A stretch of DNA of 64,000 nt, taken from Pontederia crassipes. Taxonomy: Eukaryota; Streptophyta; Magnoliopsida; Commelinales; Pontederiaceae. Position numbers and translations under genes: made by a program. How positions within the stretch are numbered: the stretch's first letter is position 1; each line of letters opens with the position of its first letter. The notes under the pieces were generated by a model, which had not been told where the DNA came from, did no database searches, and saw nothing but the letters and a program-made list of their open reading frames with translations. Location of the stretch: contig CM060195.1 in assembly GCA_030549335.1 (NCBI GenBank), positions 16,361,501-16,425,500 on the forward strand, written 5' to 3'. This document shows positions 21,934-33,311 of the stretch, in pieces.

Positions 21934-24251
21934 ATGGTTACTAGGGGTCGAGCATCTAGTTCATCTCGCTCTTTCAGGCGTTCACTCCAGATGAGTCAGC
22001 CATCACAACCACTAGGTAATATATTTATTGTGAGCTGCTTATTTATAGTTGATTATAATAGTTAAATTCCTTTTTTAATAATATCAGTTCCTCCGCCGCC
22101 GACGGGGCACGTAGCCGGATCGTCACATAGTAGGCGATCCATTGGTGGGTCTGCTGAGCGTATCACTCTGTAGGCAATAGACAGTAGGAGATAGAGTTTT
22201 TTAAATATTTTTCTTTTGTGACAGTTGCTCCACCATCGACGAAGAACATAGTCGGTACGTCTCGATCGCACGACCACGATCGTCATATCACACCAGGTTA
22301 TTTTTTGTATATTACTTAATTTTATGTAGGAGACAAATTTTATGTATTTTCTTGTGATGGCAGTTGCTACCCCACCGCCACCGCCGAGAATACTAGACGC
22401 TTCACCACAATCAAGCGTTGGCAAGCGACATCTTATACCAGGTGATATATTTATTGTTATTGACATTTCTCAATTAATTATATTAATTATTTTTTAATAA
22501 TGTCAGTTGCTACGCCACCGATAGCACAAGCTCTTGACTCATTTCATTCAGACGAGCGGACTGCTACTGATCATGCGGTACACATCAATCGAGGTGAGAA
22601 CATTACTGTACATCTATCAATTATCACAATTTTAATTTGGTATGACACTAATGATTTATTATGTATTAGGGCCCGTAGCTGATGTCGGACCTTCACAGCC
22701 TACCCCAGCTGTACCGGATGATTATTCCTCTTCGAGTGATGAAGAGGGGTTACACGATAATGGGGTGGTCACTGTGAATAATATTGCTCGACCGTAAGTT
22801 AAATAAGTTGTAAAATTTTGTTATAGTTTTGGTTATCATTGAAAATTAATTCTTCTTTGTAATTGGCAGGACCACTTTCTTACCCGCTAGTACCGTGCGG
22901 GATGTCAGTGCTCTCGTTCTTTCCCACTTGTCGAAAGGGGCAGGATCCTGAAAAGATGTCCCAATTCAAGTGCGAGATGACATCTTTCGAGCCTTTACGG
23001 TACGATCTTCTATTTGGGTTACATAATTTGATTTATATTTATTTTAAAATTACTAAATTTTAACGTTCTATTTGTAGGAGGCAAATCAGTTTCGTCCGGA
23101 TCTTAGTTTAGGGATGATCCGGAGAGCTTTTGAGGAGGTCGCTGCAAAACGCCCCCGAAATCGATTATACAAGTTTCGCAAGGTCGTCACGTCCGCCGGT
23201 CTCACTTTGGAGCAGGGAATACAAAGATGCCCAAGACATATTAGGCGCTCGGTTTGGGAGTCCCTCTGTAGGAAGTGGTAAGTACTTTTACATTTTTTTA
23301 TGAAAATTATAGTTTTTTGAAAGTGTAAGTATTTGATGTTCACAAAGGACGGATGAACGATGGCAAAGGAAGTCGGAAAAGGCAAGAGTTAACCATCTTT
23401 TGAAGCCCGAGGCCCACATCCACACAGGGGGATCGATGCGATTTGACGAGCATCGATGGCGCATGGTAATTTATATATAATTTCCATTAATCAAACTTTT
23501 GACTTATACTTATGTTATCAAATTTAAAACTTTATTGTAGGATGAGAAAGAAGGTGGTCCTGTAGACTTTCGTGTGGTCTATGAGACCACGCATAAGAGC
23601 CGGAAGACAAATGACTTAGTCAGGCCCACTGCTCGTAGGCTTCTGGTAAGTCTCATGATATGGTCATTTGGTTGTTGCCGTTAGTGCAATATTTTGAAAT
23701 ACACGACGTTTAAATTTTTTAGGATGAGTATAATGCAAAAATGGCTGAAATGTATGGAGATGATCCGAGTACTCAGCCACCAGGTAATGTTTCTTCGTTG
23801 GTTTAGTCATGTTTTTAATTTACGTGATTCTGATATATAATTTATATATTATATGATTTTATATTTTTTCTATTTCGTAGAGGACCCTACTATTTGGGAA
23901 GAGGTGGCCGGCACGACACGAGGGGGATACTTGCGTGGCCTCAGCACAGCCGCTAAGATACCTAGGAGGATCGGAGGATATGCAGGAGGTGCATCTGCTC
24001 CGAGCTCATCCGCTGCACCTAATCTGACGCAGCTATCACAACAGCTATCGCAGCAATTATCGGAGCAGATATCACAGCAAGTGTCGCAGCAGTTGTCGCA
24101 ATAGGTGTCGCAACAGTTATCGCAGCAATTGGGTCCTCTATTGCAGGCGATTCAAGGATTGATCCCGACGCAAAATCCATCCCCGCGAGGCCATGGACCG
24201 AGCACGTTTGGGTCGAACATCCGGAATGATAAAAATAACTCCCAAACCTAG
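21934..24251 (+). pseudogene. TNPA-type CACTA gene (Transposase_24 family), many small exons
   Basis: Coding blocks with GT...AG borders can be followed from ATG 21934. Exon 1 ends at 22015; small exons start near 22087, 22226, 22364 and 22506; a Ser/Asp/Glu-rich exon lies at about 22670-22793; others begin near 22871, 23079, 23348, 23541, 23723 and 23881. The later exons give the Transposase_24 (PF03004) core: RRSVWESLCRKW, ERWQRKSEKARVNHL, HTGGSMRFDEHRWRM, YETTHKSRK and DEYNAKMAEMYGD. The last exon ends in a QLSQQLSQ-type Gln repeat, likely for oligomerisation. Breaks: an in-frame stop (TAG, about 24102-24104) inside the Gln repeat, after which about 48 codons remain open to 24251; a stop in the exon near 22871 in the expected frame; and a weak donor after exon 2. 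In En/Spm the TNPA-class protein binds subterminal repeats. Confidence 0.72.
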
Positions 24252-24489
24252 GATAGAAAACAAACTATGCATTTGTTACTTATAGACTTAAACATACATA
24301 TAGTTTGTTAGTTCGGTTTAGTAGTTTTCGTATTCTTATGTTATATATTATGTCTGTGATGATTTTATATTGCCTGTGATAGTTTTATATTGCCTATGAT
24401 GATTTTATATTGCCTGTGATGAATTTTGAGATGCATTATAAATTGTATGGCGTGGGAAGGGAAAAAATGAGACTGGGGCGGGTAAAAAA
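24252..24489. other. 3' flank of the TNPA-type gene
   Basis: AT-rich DNA with about four copies of TTTTATATTGCCTGTGAT at 24360-24425, a short direct repeat. This is probably the 3' untranslated region and polyadenylation area of the transposon gene. No frame or structured RNA is seen. Confidence 0.4.
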
Positions 24490-24925
24490 ATTGTGCATAT
24501 AGCGACACCATAGCGTCTCATTGGCGTCTAAACGCATGTCGACACTAATTTAAATATATCGCACTTAGCGTCTCATTGGGGACACAACCACCATCATATT
24601 TGCGTCAATATAGCGCCTTACTAGCGCCTACATTAGCCACACGTGGGTGCCGGAATAGCGCCTCACATCTACCGCCCCATGCGCATCGACTTAGCGACGC
24701 GGTCCTGCTTCACGCAGTCGCAAACTTCGCGTCTTAATACAGTCGATATAGCATCAATATGTGGCGCTAGTTGCGTCTCAACATCTTTAACTCTAGTGCG
24801 ACACCACTAGCCACCGAGCTCCAGTGTCTCTATTTTGCGACGCTACTTAGAGGCGAAGGAGACGCTCTTCACAACAGAGACGTAATAGCGCCTCCTAGCG
24901 TCTCCGACCGTGAGTCACTAATTGA
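24490..24925. repeat. Right subterminal repeat block of the CACTA
   Basis: Dense TAGCGTCTC, GACGCTA, AGCGCCT and GGCGTCTA words in both orientations reach to the right terminal repeat, mirroring the left side. Confidence 0.82.
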
Positions 24926-24941
24926 CAATTTTCTTGTAGTA
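24926..24941 (-). repeat. Right terminal inverted repeat of the CACTA element
   Basis: CAATTTTCTTGTAGTA is the exact inverted complement of 14409-14424 and is followed by the TAA duplication at 24942-24944. Confidence 0.93.
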
Positions 24942-27900
24942 TAAGTATCTATAACTTATAGCTATGAACCTTATCTCCAAGAGCGTTATCTTTGGTTGTA
25001 GCGGTTCAACTTCGGTTTGAAGAGTTGAAGTTCTAAAGATCTATCACCTCTTAGGACACCCAAAGGTTGTAATAAGTATCTATAACTTATAGCTTTGAAC
25101 CTTACTCTGAGAATTCAATCCGCAAGAGCGTTATCATTGATTGTTACGGTTCAACTTCGGTTTGAAATAGAGTTGAAGTTCTAAAGATCTATCACCTCTT
25201 AGGACACCCAATGGTTGTAATAAGTATCTATAACTTATAGCTTTGAACCTTACTCTATGACTCTAATCCCCAAGAGCGCTATCTTTGATTCTAACGCTTC
25301 AACTTCAGTTTGAAATAGAGTTGAAGTACTAAAGATCTATCACCACTTAGGACACCCGAAGGTTGTAAAAAGTATCTATAACTTATAGCTTTGAACCTTA
25401 CACTAAGACTCCAATCCCCAAGAGCTTTATCATTGATTATAATGGTTCAACTTCAGTTTGAAATAGAGTTAAAGTTCTAAAGATCTATCACCTCTTAGAA
25501 CACCCAAAGGTTGTAATAAGTATCTATAACTTATAGCTTTGACCCTTACTCTAACACTCTAATCTCCAAGAGCGTTATCTTTGATTGTAACGGTTCAACT
25601 TCGGTTTGAAAGAGTTGAAGTTCTAAAGATGTATCACCTCTTAGGACACCCAAAGGTTGCAATAAGTATCTATAACTTATAGCTTTGAACCTTACTCTGA
25701 GACTTCAATCCCCAAGAGCGTTATCATTGATTGTAACGGTTCAACTTCGGTTTGAAATAGAGTTGAAGTTCTAAAGATCTATCACCACTTAGGACACCCA
25801 AAGGTTGTAATAAGTATTTATAACTTATAGGTTTGAACCTTACTCTACGACTCTAATCCCCAAGAGCGTTATCTTTGATTCTAACGGTTCAACTTTGGTT
25901 TGAAATACAGTTGAAGTTCTAAAGATCCATCACCACTTAGGAAACCTAAATGTTGTAATAAGTATCTATAACTTATAGCTTTGAACCTTAATATAAGACT
26001 CCAATCCCCAAGAGCTTTATCATTGATTGTAACGGTTCAACTTCGGTTTGAAATAGAGTTGCAGTTCTAAAGATCTATCACCACTTAGGACACCCAAAGG
26101 TTGTAATAAGTATCTATAAATTATAGCTTTGAACCTTAGAATAAGACTCCAATCCCTAAGAGCTTTATCATTGATTTTAATGGTTCAACTTCGGTTTGAA
26201 ATAGAGTTGAAGTTCTAAAGATCTATCACCTCTTAGGACACCCAAAGGTTGTAATAAGTATCTATAACTTATAGCTTTGAACCTTACTATAACAATCTAA
26301 TCTCCAAGAGCGTTATCTTTGATTGTAACAGTTCAACTTCGGTTTGAAAGAGTTGAAGTTCTAAAGATCAATCACCTCTTAGGACACCCAAAGGTTGTAA
26401 TAAGTATCTATAACTTATAGCTTTGAACCTTACTCTGAGACTTCAATCCCCAAGAGCGTTATCATTGATTGTAACGGTTCAACTTCGGTTTGAAATAGAG
26501 TTGAAGTTCTAAAGATCTATCACCTCTTAGGACACCCAAAGGTTGTAATAAGTATCTATAACTTAGAGCTTCGAAGCTTACTCTAAGACTCCAATCCCCA
26601 AGAGCTTTATCATTGATTGTAACGGTTCAACTTCGGTTTGAAATAGAATTGAAGTTCTAAAGACCTATCACCTATTTGGACATCCAAAGGTTGTAATAAG
26701 TATCTATATAGCTTTGAACCTTACTCTAACACTCTAATCTCAAGTAGCTTTATCATTGATTGTAACGTTTCAAGTTCGATTTGAAATAGAGTTAAAGTTC
26801 TAAAGATCTATCACCTCTTAGGACACACAAAGGTTGTAATAAGTATGTATAACTTATAGCTTTGGACCTTACTCTAAGACTCGAATATCCCCAAGAGCTT
26901 TATCATTGATTGTAAGAGTTCATCTTCGGTTTGAAATAGAGTTAAAGTTCTAAAAATCTATTTCCTCTTACGATACCCTAAGGTTGTAATAAGTATCTGG
27001 TAGTTTTGAACCTTACTCTAAGTCTCTAATCACCAAAGCTTTATCATTGATTGTAACGGTTCAACTTTGGTTTGAAATAGAGTTAAAGTTCTATAGATCT
27101 ATCACCTCTTAGGACACCCAAAGGTTGTAATAAATATCTATAACTTATAGCTTTGAACCTTACTCTAAGACTCCAATCCCCAAGAGCTTTATCATTGAAT
27201 GTAACGGTTCAACTTCGGCTTGAAATAGAGTTGAAGTTCTAAAGATCTATCACTTCTTAGAACACCCAAAGATTGTAATAAGTATATATAACTTATAGCT
27301 ATGAACCTTACTCTACGACTCTAATCCCCAAGAGTGATATTTTTTATTGTAATGGTTCAACTTTGGATTGAAATAGAATTGAAGTTCTAAAGATCTATCA
27401 CCTCTTAAGACACCCAAAGGTTGCAATAAGTATCTATAACTTATAGTTTTGAACCTTACTCTAAGACTCCAATCCCGAAGAGCTTTATCATTGATTGTAA
27501 TGGTTCAACTTCGGTTTGAAATAAAGTTGAAGTCTTAAAGATCTATCACTTGTTTGGACACCCAAAGATTATAATACACATCAATAATTTATAGCTTTGA
27601 ACTTTACTATAAGACACCAATCCCCAAGAGCTTTATCATTGATTGTAACGGTTCAACTTCGGTTTGAAATAGAGTTGAAGTTCTAATGATCTATCACCTC
27701 TTAGGACACCCAAAGGCTGTAATAAGTATATATAACTTATAGCTTTCAACCTTACTCTAACACACTAATCTCAAAGAGCGTTATTTTTTATTGTAACAGT
27801 TCAACTTCGGTTTGAAAGAATTGAAGTTCTAAACATCTATCAACTCTTAGGACACCCAAAGGTTGTAATAAGTATCTATAACTTATAGCTTTGAACCTTA

Positions 27901-30900
27901 CTATGAGAATTCAATCCCCAAGAGCGTTATCATTGATTGTTACGGTTCAACTTCGGTTTGAAATAGAGTTGAAGTTCTAAAGATCTATCACCTCTTAGGA
28001 CACCCAAAGGTTGTAATAAATATCTATAACTTATAGCTTTGAACCTTACTCTACGACTCTAATTCCCAAGAGCGTTATCTTTGATTCTAACGCTTCAACT
28101 TCAGTTTGAAATAGAGTTGAAGTTCTAAAGATCTATCACCACTTAGGACACCCGAAGGTTGTAAAAAGTATCTATAACTTATAGCTTTGAACCTTACTCT
28201 AAGACTCCAATCCCCAAGAGCTTTATCATTGATTATAATGGTTCAACTTCGGTTTGAAATAGAGTTAAAGTTCTAAAGATCTATCACCTCTTAGAACACC
28301 CAAAGGTTGTAATAAGTATCTATAACTTATAGCTTTGACCCTTACTCTAACACTCTAATCTCCAAGAGCCTTATCTTTGATTGTAACGGTCCAACTTCGG
28401 TTTGAAAGAGTTGAAGTTCTAAAGATGTATCAATTCTTAGGACACCCAAAGGTTGCAATAAGTATCTATAACCTATAGCTTTGAACCTTACTCTGAGACT
28501 TCAATCCCCAAGAGCGTTATCATTGATTGTAACGGTTCAACTTCGGTTTGAAATAGAGTTGAAGTTCTGAAGATCTATCACCTCTTAGGACACCCAATGG
28601 TTGTAATAAATATCTATAACTTATAGCTTTGAACCTTACTCTACGACTCTAATTCCCGAGAGTGTTATCATTGATTCTAACGGTTCAACTTCGGTTTGAA
28701 ATAGAGTTGAAGTTCTAAAGATCTATCACCACTTAGGACACACAAAGGTTGTAATAAGTATCTATAACCTATAGCTTTGAACCTTACTCTAACACTCCAA
28801 TCTCTAATAGCGTTATCTTTGATTGTAACGGTTCACTTCGGTTTGAATAGAGTTGAAGTTCTAATGACCTATCACCTCTGAGGACACCCAAAGGTTGTAA
28901 TAAGTATCTATAACTTATAGCTTTGAACCTTACTCTAAGACTCCAATCCCCAAGAGCTTTATCATTGATTATAACGGTTCAACTTCGGTTTTAAATAGAG
29001 TTAAAGTTCTAGAGATCTATCACCTCTTAGGACACCCAAAGGCTGTAATAAGTATCAATAACTTATAGATTTGAACCTTACTCTAACACTCTAATCTCCA
29101 AGAGCGTTATCTTTGATTGTAACGGTTCAACTTCGGTTTGAAAGAGTTGAAGTTCTAAAGATCTATCACCTTTTAGGACACCAAAAGGTTGTAATAAGTA
29201 TCCATAACTTATAGCTTTGAACCTTACACTACGACTCTAATCCCCAAAAAATGTTATCTTTGATTCTAACGGTTCAACTTCGGTTTGAAATAGAGTTGAA
29301 GTTCTAAAGATCTATCACCACTTAGGACACCTAAAGGTTGTAATAAGTATCTATAACTTATAGCTTTGAACCTTATTCTAAGACTCCGATCCCCAAGAGC
29401 TTTATTATTGATTGTAACGGTTCAACTTCAGTTTGAAATAGAGTTGAAGTTCTAAAGATCTATCACCTATTAGGACACCCAAAGGTTGTAACAAGTATCT
29501 ATAAATTATAGCTTTAAACCTTAGAATAAGACTACAATCCCCAAGAGCTTTATCATTGATTTTAACGGTTCAACTTCGGTTTGAAATAGAGTTGAAGTTC
29601 TAAAGATCTATCACCTCTTAGGACACCCAAAGGTTGTAATAAGTATCTATAACTTATAGCTTTGAACCCTACTCTTAGACTTCAATCCCCAAGAGCGTTA
29701 TCATTGATTGTAACGGTTCAACTTCGGTTTGAAATAGAGTTGAAGTTCTAAAGATCTATCACCTCTCAGAACACCCAAAGGTTGTAATAAATATCTATAA
29801 CTTATAGCTTTGAACCTTACCCTATGACTCTAATCCCCAAGAGCGTTATCATTGATTCTAACGGTTACACTTCGGTTTGAAATAGAGTTGAAGTTCTAAA
29901 GATCTATCACCACTTAGGACACCCAAAGGTTATAATAAGTATCTATAACTTTATAGCTTTTAACCTTACTCTAAGACTCTAATCCCCAAGAGCGTTATCA
30001 TTGATTGTAACGGTTCAACTTTCGTGTTGAAATAGAGCTAAAGTTCAAAAGTTCTATCACCTCTTAGGACACCCAAAGGTTGTAATAAGTATCTATAACA
30101 TATAGCTTTGAACCTTACTCTAACACTCTAATCTCTAAGAGCGTTATCTTTGATTGTAACGGTTCACTTCGGTTTGAATAGAGTTGAAGTTCTAAAGATC
30201 TATCACCTCTTAGGACATCCAAAGGTTGTAATAAGTATCTATAACTTATAGCTTTGAACCTTATTCTAAGACTCCAATCCCCAAGAGCTTTATCATTGAT
30301 TATAATGGTTCAACTTCGGTTTTAAATAGAGTTAAAGTTCTAAAGATCTATCACCTCTTAGGACACCCAAAGGCTGTAATAAGTATCAATAACTTATAGA
30401 TTTGAACCTTACTCTAACACTCTAATCTCCAATAGCGTTATCTTTGATTGTAACGGTTCAACTTCGGTTTGAAAGAGTTGAAGTTCTAAAGATCTATCAC
30501 CTTTTAGGACACCAAAAGGTTGTAATAAGTATCTATAACTTATAGCTTTGAACCTTATTCTAAGACTCCAATCCCTAAGAGCTTTATCATTGATTATAAC
30601 GGTTCAACTTCGGTTTTAAATAGAGTTAAAGTTCTAAAGATCTATCACCTCTTAGGACACCCAAAGTTTGTAATAAGTATCTATAACTTATAGCTTTGAA
30701 CCTTACTCTAACACTCTAATCTCCAAGAGCGTTATCTTTGATTGTAACGTTTCAACTTCGGTTTGAAAGAGTTGAAGTTCTAAAGATCTATCACCTCTTA
30801 GGACACCCAAAGGTTGTAATAAGTATCTATAACTTATAGCTTTGAACCTTACTCTAACACTCTAATCTCCAAGAGCATTATCTTTGATTGTAACGGTTCA

Positions 30901-31342
30901 ACTTCGGTTTGAAAGAGTTGAAGTTCTAAAGATCTATCACCTCTTAGGACACCCAAAGGTTGTAATAAGTATCTATAACTTATAGCTTTGATCCTTACTC
31001 TGAGACTTCAATCACCAAGAGCGTTATCATTGATTGTAATGGTTCAACTTCGGTTTGAAATAGAGTTGAAGTTCTAAAGATTGATCACCTCATAGCACAC
31101 CCAAAGGTTGTAATAAGTATCTATAACTTATAGCTTTGAGCCTTACTCTACGACTCTAATCCCCAAGAGCGTTATATTTGATTCTAACGGTTCAACTTCG
31201 GTTTGAAATAGAGTTGAAGTTCTAAAGATCTATCACCACTTAGGACACCCAAAGGTTGTAATAAGTATCTATAACTTATAGCTTTAAACCTTACTCTAAG
31301 ACTCCAATCCCCAAGAGTTTTATCATTGATTATAACGGTTCA
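24942..31342 (-). repeat. 148-bp satellite array B, second part, reverse orientation
   Basis: Continuation of the array interrupted by the CACTA element, about 43 monomers of the array B subfamily. Blocks of private variants recur. The run containing GAATTCAATCC, then CGCTTCAACTTCAG, then GACACCCGAAGG, then TTGACCCTTACTC is at about 25080-25700 and again at about 27870-28500, an offset near 2.8 kb. A run with GGTTCACTTCGG, AAAGGCTGTAATAAG and ACACCAAAAGG is at about 28800-29200 and again at 30140-30530, an offset near 1.33 kb or about nine monomers. The array stops inside a monomer at about 31342, after TAACGGTTCA. Confidence 0.96.
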
Positions 31343-33311
31343 TATCATCATATCATCATATGATCTACATATCAAACATCAACATCATTCTATCACCATG
31401 CACATAAGTAATTGCATGGAAGACATGTAATCATATCATCATACATAAAGTATGGACATTCATATCAATCATTCATTCAGTTCATAGGCATATAAGTGGG
31501 ATGCACTTACCATAACCATTGCCTTCGTAACTCTCCTCAAGGTTGCTTTATAACCCATTGGACTTCCACTTTCGTGGGACATCATTCCATAACTTTTCTC
31601 AGGGTTGCTTTATAACCCTTTGGACTTCCACTTTCGTGGAACTTCATTCCATTCGATCGATCATTGGCCCTTTCCTATTAATATTATATCTTCCGATAGT
31701 TAGGACTTATGTCGTTGCCCTCTCAATAGGCTAGCTAGGCCTAGGAGACAATGCTCCCCTTTCACCCGAAGGTGACATCAGAATGCACACACCGTTGCCG
31801 ATGCATGTAATGATCATTCTGGACTCTCGCCCGAAGATGACATCGGAATGCACACACCGTTGCTTATGTATGTAACGATCATTCCGGACAATTATCCGAT
31901 AAAGGGTCATAGAGGGCGACATGTAACATCATCCACAACTAGGTTCATTATGTTTTTCAAACAACAATCATTTACTCGCTCGATCTTCATATTTTAACTT
32001 AGTTACGACTGTCCATACAATTCGTGTATCTAGGTTCATATACAATCATCAACCAGTAATACATAATAGTAAATACCCTAAAAATAACATAAATATAACA
32101 CAAATCAGTTTTTCGGTCTATCACGATCGTTCCGGGACCTAGCACGGCCGTACCAACATCCTGGGAATCCGATGTTCCATCCAAAAGTCTCAATTTTTGA
32201 GATTTCAATTCCAATAAACATAGTTTAAAACATCATAAATATTTCATATATAATCTCCTAGCATCCATGCATCATAAAACACATTAAAACATGCAATTTC
32301 ATTCATTAACAAGAGTTGGGACTTTTTCTTAAAACTCATACAACTATCAGAATTTGTTCCCTGCACAGTATTCTGGCAGCAGTCACTAAAATATTAATAA
32401 CATAACCTATGCTTGTTCTTTTCCTATGATTCTAATTTTCATAGAAGTATAACATGAGCATTTGACTTGGGAATAAATTTCAAATCCTAATTCAGTATTT
32501 CCAATTTACTACATGTCTTACAATTTGATCTCGCTGTTACCCTAGACAAAATGATACTAGTCCGATTTTTGGATCATAACTATTTGTATACAACTCCAAA
32601 TCATGTGAAACCAAATTCTATGGAAACTAGACTTCGAGATCTTTCCATCCATATATTATTATAATTTTTGGATAAGAAAAATCTATCCAAACAATTATTA
32701 TAATACAGTCACGAATTTTCGAGATAGTATGACACCAGTCTGATGTTTTGATCATAAGTATTCGTACAGATCTTCAAATCATATGAAACTATTTTTTGTG
32801 AAAACTAGACTTCCATAGCTTTCTATCCATATATTTGCAATTTTTGGTTAAGAAAAACCTATCCGAATAATTGTTGCAAATACAGTCACGAATTTAGGCA
32901 GATTATGCAACATAAATTGTGCAAACCTAACATCTAGATCTAATTAATAATCAATAAAAATGATCTCAGATCTGATAAAACTCATAAATTCCTCAAACAA
33001 ATCCCTAATAGGAGCAAGGTGCCCTATTACTCTCAATCCAATCAATAAAACCTTGAGAGGAGAGAGAGGGGTTGGATCCCCTTTACATACATTGATCTTA
33101 GATCTTCTTCCTCTTTCTTCCTCTTCTTCTTCCTCTTTTTCCTTCTCCCTGATCTCCTCTTTCTTCTTCCTCAAGACCTAGCCGCCAAGATGTGGAGAAC
33201 AATGAGAGAAAGAGAGAGAAGAGATGCCTTATATAGGGGGAAATCATGAGGGTTTCGACAAAAGTCCAAATTGCCCTTAAATAAAAATTTGAGAAAATTT
33301 GGGGTTTTACA
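31343..33311 (-). mobile_element. Truncated LTR (TGTAAAACCCC family), minus orientation
   Basis: On the minus strand an LTR-like sequence begins TGTAAAACCCC at 33311. A TATA box CCTATATAAGG follows about 75 bp in, then a purine-rich GAGGAAGAAG stretch and AGGTATGT-like downstream sequence. It runs to 31343, where it is cut against the satellite. A related copy in the opposite orientation lies at 45506-46314: the phrases GTAAAGGGGATCC, TGCATAATCTG and GGAAATACTGAATTAGGATTTG are shared. A 50-100 bp direct repeat containing CCACGAAAGTGGAAGTCC and GGGTTATAAAGCAACC occurs twice at 31540-31650 (minus strand). No coding region is present; the Glu-rich and Ser-rich open frames at 32944-33328 are the polypurine leader. 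Confidence 0.65.
33228..33239 (-). promoter_or_regulatory. Probable LTR TATA box
   Basis: On the minus strand CCCTATATAAGG lies about 75 bp inside the TGTAAAACCCC end, followed by a CT-rich stretch typical of a transcription start region. Confidence 0.55.

Larger units (their letters stand above)
14409..24941 (+). mobile_element. CACTA (En/Spm) DNA transposon, 10.5 kb, defective
   Basis: The left end TACTACAAGAAAATTG (14409-14424) is the perfect inverted complement of the right end (24926-24941). A 3-bp TAA duplication flanks the element, as expected for CACTA. Long subterminal regions are packed with short GACGCTA/AGCGTCTC-type repeats in both orientations, the hallmark of TNPA-binding regions. 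Inside, from left: subterminal blocks, an inserted solo LTR, AT-rich low-complexity DNA, a GC-rich tandem repeat, a gutted TNPD-type transposase gene and a TNPA-type (Transposase_24) gene. The first base is T rather than the usual C. Without the solo LTR and its duplication the element would be about 7.5 kb. It has lost the catalytic domain, so it would move only with transposase supplied in trans. Confidence 0.93.
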
